In this document: positions 1 through 8,200 of the stretch, one piece after another
Layout of the letters: the number at the start of each line of letters is the position of its first letter
How positions within the stretch are numbered: the stretch's first letter is position 1
Assembly: GCA_003024985.2 (NCBI GenBank)
Contig: PXIH01S0036276.1
DNA from: Euperipatoides rowelli
Lineage: Eukaryota; Onychophora; Udeonychophora; Euonychophora; Peripatopsidae
Direction: 5' to 3' (one strand)
Length of the DNA stretch: 10,309 bases
Translations under genes and position numbers: made by a program
Notes under the pieces: model-generated
The model's input: the letters and a program-made list of their open reading frames with translations, nothing else
What the model was told of the DNA's origin: nothing
Databases searched by the model: none

Positions 1-720
1 TATATAATATACTTTATGATTTCTACATTATTTATATTATTATGTATATACATTCTGTGTTATAGGCTATAAGCTAAATAGGCCGGCTACAGTGTTTATT
101 TTTATAAGGTAGTCGTGGATTAAATGTAATAGATTCTGAAAAGTAGGAATAGATATACAGAAACATTCATTGAAATGAGAAGAATTATTTTGAAGTTGGC
201 CAAACAAACAGACTAATTGGCTTAGTGATAGATGCTTCACATTCAATGGATGTATCCATTACCATTTAACACATTCCACTCGTCTTTTTCTTAACATGGC
301 AATCAAAATGATTATCAAAAAGGCTTTCAGTTCGAAGATTCTCAATTTCTTTTGCACAAAATCATAATCTATTTACATGGCAAAATTTAGCACTCTTCTT
401 GTTTTGCATTGCAATCAAATTGCAAGTAATTATGAATTGCAGACAAATCCTGCTCAAATTCATCAATTGCATAGTAGTTTGTCTATTTTGTGAAAATAAA
501 CAATATAATACAAAAAATCGAAGTAATATAAACAAATATAATCAAAAGAAAGATATATTTATGTCTAAAAATATTATAATAAACACATTGATAGGGCCGA
601 GAGCCAAATCTTAATCTTGATTGCTGGACTCAGCTTTATTCTTTTTACGCATTCACATTTAATTGAATCAAGCAACTTTTATAAAATTTCATTTGATTTA
701 AATTTAGATAAAATTATATA
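1..720. other. AT-rich non-coding stretch without a recognisable gene
   Basis: No gene, RNA or transposon end could be recognised here. The longest frame on the plus strand, 399-614 (71 codons), is rich in Asn, Ile, Lys and Tyr, as expected from translating AT-rich DNA by chance. It shows no domain, signal peptide or motif, so I do not call it a gene. The only clear local structure is a short inverted repeat at 245-260, AATGGAT-GT-ATCCATT, with a 7-bp perfect stem. The stretch may be intergenic or intronic. Confidence 0.5.
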
Positions 721-876
721 ATGTTATTTTGCTGGATTGAACTAGAGATCAAGAGATCGCCAGAGTGTTGTGTCAGTCCATACAGACGCATGTCCAGCCC
801 TGGAGGGCAAAACATCAAGTATTTAATAAATAAACCGGCTGAAACACAAATTATGGATACCATACTAATTTCTTAA
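721..876 (+). other. G+C-richer patch with a 51-codon open frame, function unknown
   Basis: Between about 741 and 835 the base composition rises to nearly half G+C against a background near one quarter. A frame runs from an ATG at 721 to a TAA at 874-876. Its middle part has a mixed composition with several Ser, Pro, Arg, Cys and Gly residues (for example SPECCVSPYRRMSSPGGQ), unlike the Asn/Lys/Ile-rich translations nearby. The minus strand is also open through the same interval, which weakens a coding reading. No domain or family is recognised. It could be a degraded exon or transposon fragment, or simply a compositional island. Two AATAAA-like strings follow near 825-835. A real gene is possible but unproven. 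Confidence 0.2.
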
Positions 877-885
877 GACTTAAGA
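871..885. repeat. 15-bp perfect palindrome TCTTAAG-A-CTTAAGA
   Basis: Two 7-bp arms, TCTTAAG and CTTAAGA, flank a single A. It overlaps the end of the open frame ending at 876. No partner copy that would make it a transposon end was found nearby. Confidence 0.7.
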
Positions 886-2127
886 TTATGGGTTCGAATT
901 AGCACTTAATGTTAGGGTAGTATTTGAGTTATGATTAGAGTTCATGGTTATTTAAATCATGCACAATGTAACTTTACTTCATTAAATTTTTCTATTTCAT
1001 TTTAAAAGCCTTGAAAATTTAAGTGTTATACCAATGTGTACAAAATCAAATATAAGACTCATGATGTCATATTTAAGGGAAATTCAAGGGTTTGTTTTAT
1101 TTACTGTCATGTAATAGGAACACTTATAATTGATATATTTTTAGCATGATGTCATTAACCTGTTTATTCTTTAGTAAACATTGATATAAAATTTACATTC
1201 CATGACTATTTAAATGGAATATAAAAATTTGATGATTTTAACATTTGAAGACTAAGTTACCCAAGGCTATACGAGTGATAAAAATAGAGCTATAAACATA
1301 TAGATTTTTACTATAAAATTCTATAAAATACAAAATTTAATTTTTCTAATAAACATTTTTTTTTACAAATTTAAACCTATTTTTTTTTTTAAAAAAAAAT
1401 ATGCTTGCATTATTCAATTTTTGCATTAGTGTAATTTAGTAGTATATACAAATTACTGTAAATTCTGAAAAAAAAACTAGTATTTAGATTTAAAGTTTCA
1501 TTTATTCTATTAAACCAGTGATTTGTATGTCTTATTATAAGAAAAGTCTATGTTAAATAAAGTAATAAGTAGACCATGGGTTCTGGTTAAATTGGAAGCT
1601 GTCCTTGGCATGAAAACAACTACTTATTAATGGACTAGAAATATTCATGTTCAAAATTATTCAATGAAAAAAAAATAATGGAATGAAAATGAACATTCTA
1701 ATCCAAATCTTTACTTTAAAATAATGTTTGAAAAAAAAAAAAAAAAATCAGAAATATAATAATTTGAATCATGAACATTTATTATGGGAATAGGAAAAGG
1801 ATTTGAAAAAAGGGAAAATGAAAGATGTTGAAAAATAAAAATTAAATCATAATTAAATATTAAAAAAAAAACAGTTTGTGAAAAAGTAACATCATCTCAC
1901 CATTTGATTTTGTATATGTTTGAATCTAGTGGATACATTGTTACAACAATGGATGACTCTCAATGATATATCACTGATTTAAGAAAAATGTTTGCTGTAC
2001 TACAATATGGTAACTAAAAAATTTTTATAGTTGGAGGAAAGTGTTGTATATAAATAATAAATAGGCAAATAATTTAATGCAGATTGCATATCCTGGATGT
2101 GGATCAACTTAAATGTCTAATACTTAA
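877..2127. other. AT-rich non-coding stretch with long A and T runs
   Basis: No gene or transposon end is recognised across these roughly 1.25 kb. The stretch holds homopolymer runs, including T11 followed by A9 at 1380-1399 and A17 at 1731-1747, and a small hairpin near 1199-1222 (ATTCCAT with ATGGAAT). The string GGGTTCGAATT near 890-900 resembles a tRNA B box, but no A box or cloverleaf is present. Every reading frame is broken by frequent stops. Confidence 0.5.
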
Positions 2128-2235
2128 ACTCATGATGGTATAAGAATGAAGGATGTTTTGGGAGGTGTTCAGACTTTGTTCCAGAAATGTGCTTGCTCCC
2201 GCACCAAATTTTTATATAATTCAATACTAGTATAA
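2128..2235 (+). other. Short coding-like patch, 35 codons, unconfirmed
   Basis: A frame opens after a stop at 2125-2127 and closes at a TAA at 2233-2235, with an ATG at 2146. The segment from 2146 reads MKDVLGGVQTLFQKCACSRT and then continues into AT-rich sequence. The residue mix and raised G+C (about 2150-2205) are unusual for this window, and a possible acceptor-like TTTAATGCAG lies upstream near 2074-2083. The frame is too short to separate from chance, and I recognise no family. It is recorded only as a candidate exon relic. Confidence 0.12.
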
Positions 2236-2435
2236 AAAATGAAAATGCTTTAATATAATGATATTTTGCAATGAAAATGAGTCAAACTCATTTCATAAAC
2301 AATAATATCATTAAGGCGTATTTCATAACTAACCTCCCATCTAGAGTCTATATATTTACCTTCAAAGTAAATCTTGTTAACCATTCGATAAAACAATAGA
2401 TGGTTCATAATGTTGAAATAATATTTTTTTAATAA

Positions 2436-2567
2436 AAATATCTATTAGTAGTGAAGAATTCCTATCTCCTGCCTCACCTTTTTATGTTGCTGAAGAAATG
2501 CATACTTTATAGTGAAGCAAATAAATAATGTTTAAATCAATCATTACAGTTTTTGAATACACAGCTA
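2436..2567. repeat. Direct repeat copy D1 (outside left arm of the foldback)
   Basis: This segment aligns colinearly with 3257-3379. Shared strings include GAAGAATTCCT, GCCTCAC, CAAATAAATAATG, AATCATTA and ACACAGCT, in the same order and spacing with small indels. By eye identity is about three quarters. D1 ends exactly where the left arm of the inverted repeat begins. The second copy sits in the loop between the arms, so the two copies are probably parts of duplicated or nested units of one repeat family. Confidence 0.75.
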
Positions 2568-2599
2568 AATTTAAATAAATAAGAATGCAAATGATTATG

Positions 2600-2607
2600 T
2601 GCTAGAC
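2600..2607. repeat. Target-site duplication, left copy, of the 498-bp hAT element
   Basis: TGCTAGAC here pairs with GGCTAGAC at 3106-3113. Seven of eight bases match under this boundary. A 9-bp exact match, GCTAGACAA (2601-2609 and 3107-3115), spans the alternative boundary. An 8-bp duplication is the hallmark of hAT insertion. Confidence 0.8.
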
Positions 2608-3105
2608 AAGTGTTTATCAACCACCGGTACAATGGACCGTCACTGGTCCATGGAAAAATTTTACCAATCCACAGAAAAACTCTGAATTTTTTTGTTTGTT
2701 TTTAAATACATCTTTATATTACAATATTATTATTACGGTATTATCATTGCTAGTTATTATTATTAAATGATGAGAGTAAGGGTGTAATATTAAAGTATCT
2801 GTAAAAAAAAAAACTAAAATTAAATAATTAACGACTTCACATCATAAAGTCATAAAGACTGACAAAGTTTTAAATATCGCTTATATAGCCTAGAACTCTA
2901 CCAACTGTGATTGTGATTTTTTTAATGGCGCTAAGAACGTGATATCAGTAATGTTTTCACGTTTATAGACAATCACCACTACTGCGTTGCGACTGTTACT
3001 ATTAAAAAAATAAACATAATACATTGTCTCATATAATTGCCGGTTCATGTAAAATTATATATTGGTTCAGCTGGTCCGCAATGATAAAAATGTTGAGAAA
3101 CATTG
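2608..3105. mobile_element. Non-autonomous hAT-superfamily element, 498 bp
   Basis: The left end reads AAGTGTTTATCAAC. The reverse complement of the right end reads CAATGTTTCTCAAC, so 11 of 14 bases agree and both resemble the CAGTGTTTCTCAACC-type ends of many animal hAT elements. Subterminal sequence is also shared in inverted orientation: GGACC motifs, AATTTTAC and CCGG-containing blocks near 2620-2660 and 3036-3080. The 8-bp flanking duplication supports hAT. The interior has no open frame of useful length, so transposition would have needed transposase from a relative elsewhere. It lies inside the left arm of a foldback repeat, which therefore predates it. The exact boundary could shift by one or two bases because of the 9-bp ambiguity. 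Confidence 0.85.
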
Positions 3106-3113
3106 GGCTAGAC
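3106..3113. repeat. Target-site duplication, right copy, of the 498-bp hAT element
   Basis: GGCTAGAC is the partner of 2600-2607. Reading from 2607 straight into 3114 restores an unbroken foldback arm that aligns with the right arm at 3488-3510, which independently confirms the insertion. Confidence 0.8.
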
Positions 3114-3256
3114 AACAACGTGGCCATTTTGACTCGGCCCTCTCTCGCCAATTGAGGGTAGGGCAAACTCAACTTATTGGAAATTAAATCAATTCATAAG
3201 TTATAAAAAGATAAGGAAAACCATTTCCATAATTATGACGATTATAAACTTTACAA

Positions 3257-3379
3257 ATATTGCTAATGAAGAATTCCTCCAGCCTCACTTTTATATGTTA
3301 GTGAATAAATGCTCACTTTATACTAAAACAAATAAATAATGATTAAATTAATCATTAGAGCATTCCCACCACACAGCTG
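3257..3379. repeat. Direct repeat copy D2 (loop of the foldback)
   Basis: This is the second copy of the segment at 2436-2567, in the same orientation. It fills most of the loop between the inner ends of the foldback arms. It shares GAAGAATTCCT (3268-3278), GCCTCACTT, CAAATAAATAATG (3339-3351) and ACACAGCT (3371-3378) with D1. Confidence 0.75.
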
Positions 3380-3537
3380 AATTATGGGAATTTTTTTCCT
3401 TTGATTATTTACAACTTATTAATTTATTTAATAATAATTTGAATTTGCCTTACCCCCAATTGATGAGACAGGGCTAAGTAGAAATGGCTACATTGGGGGC
3501 TAGCACTTAATGATTTTTATTCTTATTTATTTAAATT

Positions 3538-4283
3538 AAGCAGTGTGCTTGATTTAAGGATATATTACTTGATTTTTATTGTATTTTTATTCCTATAGGT
3601 CAAGCACTTATTAGAATATATTCCATTTTTATAAGCCATATTTATTAATATTAGAGGATGATATTCCCATATTTACTGATTATTGTCAAATCATGCAAAT
3701 TAATTTTCTTTTTTTTTGTTAAATTAAAAAAAAAACTTTTTTTGCAGCATAATTATCCTAAGTTAACTTATAACGAATTTGCTTTCTTTGTAGTTTTCTA
3801 TTATCATTTATCATTGCTGAAGAGTTCACTAAATTAACCAGAACAAAAGAAAAATAGAAAAAACTACAAAAGCAAGGCAAAGTCCATACATAATACATTA
3901 GATGTGATGATTTACATGTTTACAATTCTAAATGTTAAAAAAATAAATTGTTTGTTTAATACAAATAGAAAATGTAACTAAAGTGAGATTTTTAATTATC
4001 TAAAATTAAAAGTGACAAACATTGATTTTAAACATTTTTGATCTATTATTTAGAAAGATAATNACTAAAAATTAATGATTCCACTTGTTAATAAAACTAT
4101 TTAGAATATTAATCAAAATCCATTCATAGCTTCTTCCATTTTAAACAGTAATTTTTCAATAGCCATTGGGTGGCTGTATTAAGACTAATCTGACATTACC
4201 AGTATAAAGTATTTATTAAAACCAGTGTCTAAAATCTAGAAGCAAATATGAATAATAAATAAATAGGAATAAAATAGCATAGT
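3538..4283. other. AT-rich stretch without recognisable features
   Basis: No gene, transposon end or strong hairpin was found. The stretch has A and T runs near 3709-3742 and one ambiguous base at 4063. All six frames are cut by frequent stops. Confidence 0.5.
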
Positions 4284-4284
4284 A

Positions 4285-4314
4285 CCCCCCCCCCCACACA
4301 CACACATACATACA
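4285..4314. repeat. Compound microsatellite: C11, (CA)n, (CATA)n
   Basis: A run of eleven C (4285-4295) continues into ACACACACACA and then TACATACA. A pure C11 run stands out in a window this poor in G and C. Such tracts are length-polymorphic and hard to sequence, so the exact length may be unreliable. Confidence 0.9.
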
Positions 4315-4636
4315 ATTTTAAAAAATAAAGGCTAACTTGGTGTATTCACATTGCAAAATTTTCATTTATGCAAGACCTATTAAAATAGAAAATCTGGTTT
4401 CATAATGTAATAAAAGTACTAATGATACATAGTAAACATTCACAAAGAGCAAACACTGGGTGGCATAATAACCTACAACTTGTACAATAAAGTGGGGCAA
4501 GGTATTTTTTTTTTTTTAGTGGGAGAAAGGGGTAGGATGATTAATTGATCCCCAAAACATCCTATTAAATTATTTTGACAAACATCTCAAATGCCACATA
4601 AAAGCAGGAATTAGATGTATGCAACTTCAGAGTAAT

Positions 4637-4674
4637 TTGCCATGCTCTAACTATATTTAGTTAGAGCATGCCAA
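4637..4674. repeat. Strong hairpin, 13-bp perfect stem with 4-nt loop
   Basis: CATGCTCTAACTA (4641-4653) and TAGTTAGAGCATG (4658-4670) are exact reverse complements around the loop TATT. The pairing extends outward by TTG/CAA past one C/C mismatch. The stem is mixed in composition, unlike the poly-A/T palindromes elsewhere. No T run immediately follows that would make a bacterial-type terminator meaningful, and T-rich sequence begins only at about 4676. It could be a transposon footprint, an RNA hairpin if transcribed, or chance. Confidence 0.8.
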
Positions 4675-4849
4675 TTTATTTTTTTTCATTAAATCATTGT
4701 GAGAATTAATAGGAATTGATATAATTACTAAGATATTAAATGTTCTTTCTGTTAATAAAGTACAGCAACTTTAGAAATATATTTTTGATGAATAAAATAG
4801 TTTTGATGATAAATGACAACATGCTCAGTTTAAATTTTTTAAAACTTAT

Positions 4850-4865
4850 GGGGAGGGGGAGGGGG
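4850..4865 (+). repeat. G-run tract GGGG-A-GGGGG-A-GGGGG
   Basis: Three G runs of 4, 5 and 5 are separated by single A. It is the densest G tract in the window and an all-purine stretch of 16 bases. Three long runs could support a two-layer quadruplex or a triplex, but there is no fourth comparable run nearby for a standard three-layer quadruplex. Confidence 0.8.
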
Positions 4866-5016
4866 CAAGTATAATTTCTAAAGATGCATTTATATATGTT
4901 ATTTATTTATATTTTTAATAATTATTTCCATTTCTCAGTAAAATCAAGCCACAATCATGAAGAGGTCGCTATGTGTTATCTTTGGTTGTTTACATATTTT
5001 TTTTTTTTACAAATAG

Positions 5017-5133
5017 CCGGACCTTCTGACCAGAAGCATTATTCTAGGTCACTTGATAATAATATAAATAACAAAACACGCAAAAATAATTATATTAATC
5101 TATTACGTTGAATTTAATCCTTTTTCAAATAAA
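5017..5133 (+). other. Possible terminal exon with polyadenylation signal
   Basis: A pyrimidine-rich tract ending in ACAAATAG (AG at 5015-5016) looks like a splice acceptor. It is followed by an open frame that begins GPSDQKHYSRSLDNN and stops at a TGA at 5109-5111. AATAAA lies at 5128-5133, and a GT-rich stretch (GTGTGACTTCTGT) starts at 5142, an arrangement typical of a 3' end. In the same frame the sequence is open upstream to an ATG at 4884, but 4884-5016 is mostly hydrophobic AT-rich translation and is more likely intron. No partner exon is evident and no family is recognised. In AT-rich DNA each of these signals is common by chance. Confidence 0.2.
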
Positions 5134-5137
5134 ATCT

Positions 5138-5260
5138 TCAAGTGTGACTTCTGTATTTCAATGCCAGCCATGTTCTTCCAATATAGCTTAGGACCAGTTT
5201 CAAATGATGCTGATTCGTATCTTTGTCAGCTAAAGGCTTGAAATCATATGGACTAATTGA
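5138..5260 (-). other. Coding-like 40-codon open segment, minus strand
   Basis: Read on the minus strand from 5260 to a TGA at 5138-5140, this segment is open for 40 codons. It includes YDFKPLADKDTNQHHLKLVL and later a YIGRTWLALKY stretch. Its G+C content (around 40%) exceeds the surroundings, and an AATTAG acceptor-like string precedes it on the minus strand. An in-frame stop lies just upstream, so it would have to be an exon, a gene relic or a transposon fragment rather than a complete gene. I recognise no domain. It competes with the plus-strand exon candidate next to it, and at most one is likely to be real. Confidence 0.18.
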
Positions 5261-6626
5261 TTAAATACTTGTACATAATCATTATCAAATTTATCCATTG
5301 TCTAACAATTTGTATAAAAAAAAATCAAAACAAACTTTACTACAAGCAGAACAACACACTATTTAGAGCATAAATACTGGGATATAGCCTACAGTAGCCT
5401 CCTGTTTAGAGACTATTTACTCATCAAATTAATCTTGGACCCAAAAACAATTTTAAATCTTTTTTTTTTTTTTGTAATCTCAGATGGAGGAGAGGAACAT
5501 TCTTAATTTTATCTTTAAATAACTTTTTTTTTATACAATTTTATTTTTTTAAGTGGAATTTTTTCATTTGACCTTTAAAAATCTCCCATTTGCATATTTT
5601 GTTCTTTGCTTCTGCAGAATACAGCTTTAGTCATAGCTGAAAAACATACTTTAATAATAATGAATTTGAAAATATTGAAAATTTTAATATATCACAAAGA
5701 TGTACAGTATAATGTAGCCTAATCTTCATTTTTAAATATAATTATTCAATAGTGAAAATTCAATATGATTTTAAACATAATTTTTCATTTTTCCCAAATA
5801 GATTGCCACCAAGGTGTACAAATGGATTTTAGAGGATAAAATAATATATGCTTACTCCCACGCAAAATGACGATAACTAGTGTATTTTTGTCTTTTTAGC
5901 ATCATATCTCTAAAAATAAATTTCAATTAAAGTCTACATTTTTTATATAGTTTAATAAGTCTAAATATTGCATGACATTAAATATTGTAATATTTATAAT
6001 TTCCAGGAGAAATGGAAAAAGAATGTTTTGGATAATATTGTATATTTACTGATATGAGATGGGATTGTTTAGTGTTGTAGCATAATGTTTAACAATAAAG
6101 TTTCCATGGCCTGGCTATGGTGTAATAAAAAATAGATCTAAATATGTAAGTTTTTTTCGATTAAAATTCGTTCAAAATTAAAAAATTTAAAAGATTTCCA
6201 AACATGCTAATATGAGGATAATCCTCAATAGGAATCATAATGTTATAAACGCATACTTTTATCACCAGAGGCACCATTGACCACAGACGCTCAGGTAGGG
6301 GTTACATCAGACAAGATTTGATAAACATCTCCTAATTATTAATAAAAACTTTTGATATACAATTGTAGATGCCAAAAGTGGTATTTGTTTAAAAAAAAAA
6401 AACTTTCTAAGTCAAGTAGATCAAAAGATATGACCTATTGAAAAATGCACAAATTTTGCATCTGACAGGGAGGGACGGGAAGCAGATAGAGGTTACCAAG
6501 AGATGAAGTTATAACAAAATCAATGTCGATCTAATAACCCCTGTAGTAATAAAATATTAAAATTATGTCTATTGGACAGATTCATATGTCATATGACTTT
6601 TTATCTATTGATTTACGCAGTCTTAA
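5261..6626. other. AT-rich stretch with minor exon-like and G+C-richer patches
   Basis: No complete gene or transposon boundary was identified. A pyrimidine tract and TAG at 5799-5801 precede a 22-codon open piece (5802-5870, IATKVYKWILEDKIIYAYSH and on to a TGA). G+C-richer patches occur at about 6255-6305, with a CAG/GTAGGG donor-like string at 6290-6300, and at 6460-6500. A perfect 8-bp-arm palindrome, TAAATATT-GT-AATATTTA, lies at 5979-5996. None of these patches joins into a convincing gene model. Confidence 0.4.
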
Positions 6627-6744
6627 GGGCCCCATACACGTAACAATTTGTCTGCAGATTTGGTATGACGACGTGGTATGACGGATAAATCTTATTGTGC
6701 TTGTCTGCAAACAAATTTATACAATGCAGTTATGTCTGTGGTCT

Positions 6745-6752
6745 TTCAACAG
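6745..6752. repeat. Target-site duplication TTCAACAG, left copy
   Basis: This copy is identical in all eight bases to 9390-9397. The 8-bp length is diagnostic of hAT transposition, and the perfect match suggests a fairly recent insertion. Confidence 0.95.
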
Positions 6753-6920
6753 CAGTGTTGGGCAGTACTTGAGTAAAAGGAATGAGTTACTGTAATTAAT
6801 TACTTTTTTCAGTAACGATTCAAGTAACTAGTTACATTTATGTTGAAGTATTTAAGTGGGTAATTAGTTACAAATTATTATGGAAGTAACTTACCGTTAC
6901 TGTAACTAGTTACTTTTTTA
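6753..6920. repeat. Left terminal region of hAT element with repeated GTAAC/GTTAC units
   Basis: This region contains the terminal CAGTGTTGGG, then repeated GAGTTACTG, AGTAACG, GTAACTAGTTAC (6824-6835), TTAGTTAC, AGTAACTTACCGTTACTG and GTAACTAGTTAC (6902-6913). In hAT elements, short subterminal repeats on both strands are the usual transposase-binding sites, so these are the inferred binding sites here. Confidence 0.85.
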
Positions 6921-8157
6921 AATTATGCTAACTTTATTTTTAAATCCATAATTATAGCCTCCTATATTTTATTTGACAATAAAGTTTTTTTTTTATTAGA
7001 CATCGCCTACATAATCATTGTATAAAAATTAAAAATTAAGGGTATATTGTAATTTTATTTTTTTTTTTTAAAAAAAAAACTAACAAAATAACATTTTAAT
7101 TTAACCATAAATTAAGAAAAGAAATATATATTTTTTAAAAAAAATATCAAGTTTAGTTTTAAAGGACTTTAGATTAGGCTAGATGAAGACACTCTCAGTT
7201 GGAAGACTGTTCCATAATTTAACATTAAAGACTTTATAATTTCATTAAGGCTTTACTAAAATTATGGACAGAATAAGTTTAGATAACTCAGAAGATCAGT
7301 TATTTCCTTACCATGCCACTTTTTTTGTTTTAAATAAAAAGTNAGCTGTCAGAGGGCAATATTTCATTCCTTTGCAAGCTTTGCATTTCTAAAAATAAAC
7401 TTTATCAACTTAAAGAACTTTTTCATCGAATCTTCTTCTATGCATAATTAGGTTAGTGATACTTGTTATAGTTTTTTTTTTTTTAATTTTCTGTCCTGAT
7501 TTTAATTTTTTTATTTTTAGTGATTATATCCAGGATCTATCACGAATTTAGAAACATTAAATTTATCCTAAAACATTTACTTAGTTAGTCGAAACAATAT
7601 TGTACTTTTAGGATCAGTTTTTTTTTTTAATTTAAAGAAATCTTATTGCACCCATTCCATGCAAATTCAATGTAGCCTACTACTTATACATANTTCATTG
7701 CCTCCTTTTTTGTTTATTTTATTTATATCCTTTTCTATTTGTGTAGTCAAGAAGCAAAGTCTATAAGTATAATCTTTATCTTTTGAACAATAAATAACAT
7801 CAAATGATTTGTAATATAGTTCATTCATTGCTTGTAATGTTTATTTCTAAAAGTTATGAGGTCAAGTTTTATTTTATATAGATTTAATATTGACATTTTT
7901 GTTTTAAAGAAAATTTGTCATTGTAATGAATGGATAACTTAGAATGTAATCAAAGAGTGGCATACAATAAGTAAATCTTGATTAAGTTAAATAAAGTTTT
8001 AAGGGTAAATCACCCTATTGAAAAAAAATAATTCAAATTAATTATTGCTGAAGAACTAAATTTTGATTTAAAAGTTATTTGTATCAACAAATCAACCTAT
8101 TTTGACATTCTGAAATGCATTTAACCCCTTTTCTTATCCACATACACAGTGTGTGTG
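6921..8157. other. AT-rich interior of the hAT element, no gene recognised
   Basis: No open frame of useful length is visible. The interior holds many A/T runs, including T12A10 at 7058-7079, and two ambiguous bases (7343, 7693). No DDE-type transposase motif, BED zinc finger or dimerisation domain could be read in any frame. Confidence 0.5.
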
Positions 8158-8200
8158 TATTAAGGCTGTGTAATAAAGTGTGTATTACACAGTCTTAATA
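8158..8200. repeat. 18-bp hairpin with 7-nt loop inside the hAT element
   Basis: TATTAAGGCTGTGTAATA (8158-8175) pairs with TATTACACAGTCTTAATA (8183-8200) around AAGTGTG. The match is 17 of 18, and the one exception is a G/T pair that would still form G-U in RNA. A GTGTGTGTGT run (8149-8158) with ATACACA precedes it. It may be an internal palindromic relic of another small element. Confidence 0.85.

Larger units (their letters stand above)
2568..3537. mobile_element. Long foldback (inverted-repeat) element, interrupted by a hAT insertion
   Basis: The left arm is 2568-2607 continued at about 3114-3234, and the right arm is 3380-3537. Matching pieces, read from the outside inward after reverse-complementing the right arm, are: AATTTAAATAAATAAGAAT (both), ATGTGCTAG / AAGTGCTAG, GGCCATTTTGACT / AGCCATTTCTACT, CCAATTGAGGGTAGGGCAAA / TCAATTGGGGGTAAGGCAAA, CATAAGTTATAAA / AATAAGTTGTAAA, and TTTCCATAATT / TTCCCATAATT. 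Removing the hAT insertion and one target copy leaves about 464 bp: two arms of about 157 bp and a loop of about 145 bp. No coding capacity is seen. The shape fits a MITE-like or foldback element whose superfamily I cannot name, since its outer ends and target duplication are not clear. Arm divergence indicates an old insertion. Confidence 0.7.

Noticed and set aside
399-614. 71-codon plus-strand frame
   Set aside because: The composition is that of translated AT-rich DNA (Asn, Ile, Lys, Tyr), with no motif, no neighbours and no splice context.
880-905. GGGTTCGAATT as a tRNA or tRNA-derived SINE B box
   Set aside because: The motif lacks the final CC of a B box, no A box is found at the expected distance upstream, and no cloverleaf can be drawn.
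4884-5016. Upstream half of the 75-codon plus-strand frame beginning at 4884
   Set aside because: It is hydrophobic, AT-driven translation that includes a poly-T tract read as Phe. It looks like intron or random sequence. Only the part after the acceptor-like AG at 5015-5016 merits mention.
6240-6320. Microexon bounded by CACCAG and CAG/GTAGGG
   Set aside because: The donor-like and acceptor-like strings are only 26 bases apart and the flanking frames close at once. There is no matching exon on either side.
7058-7079. T12A10 palindrome (and T11A9 at 1380-1399) as terminators or functional hairpins
   Set aside because: Homopolymer T/A blocks are frequent throughout this AT-rich sequence and need no functional explanation. 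Bacterial-type terminators are not expected in such DNA.
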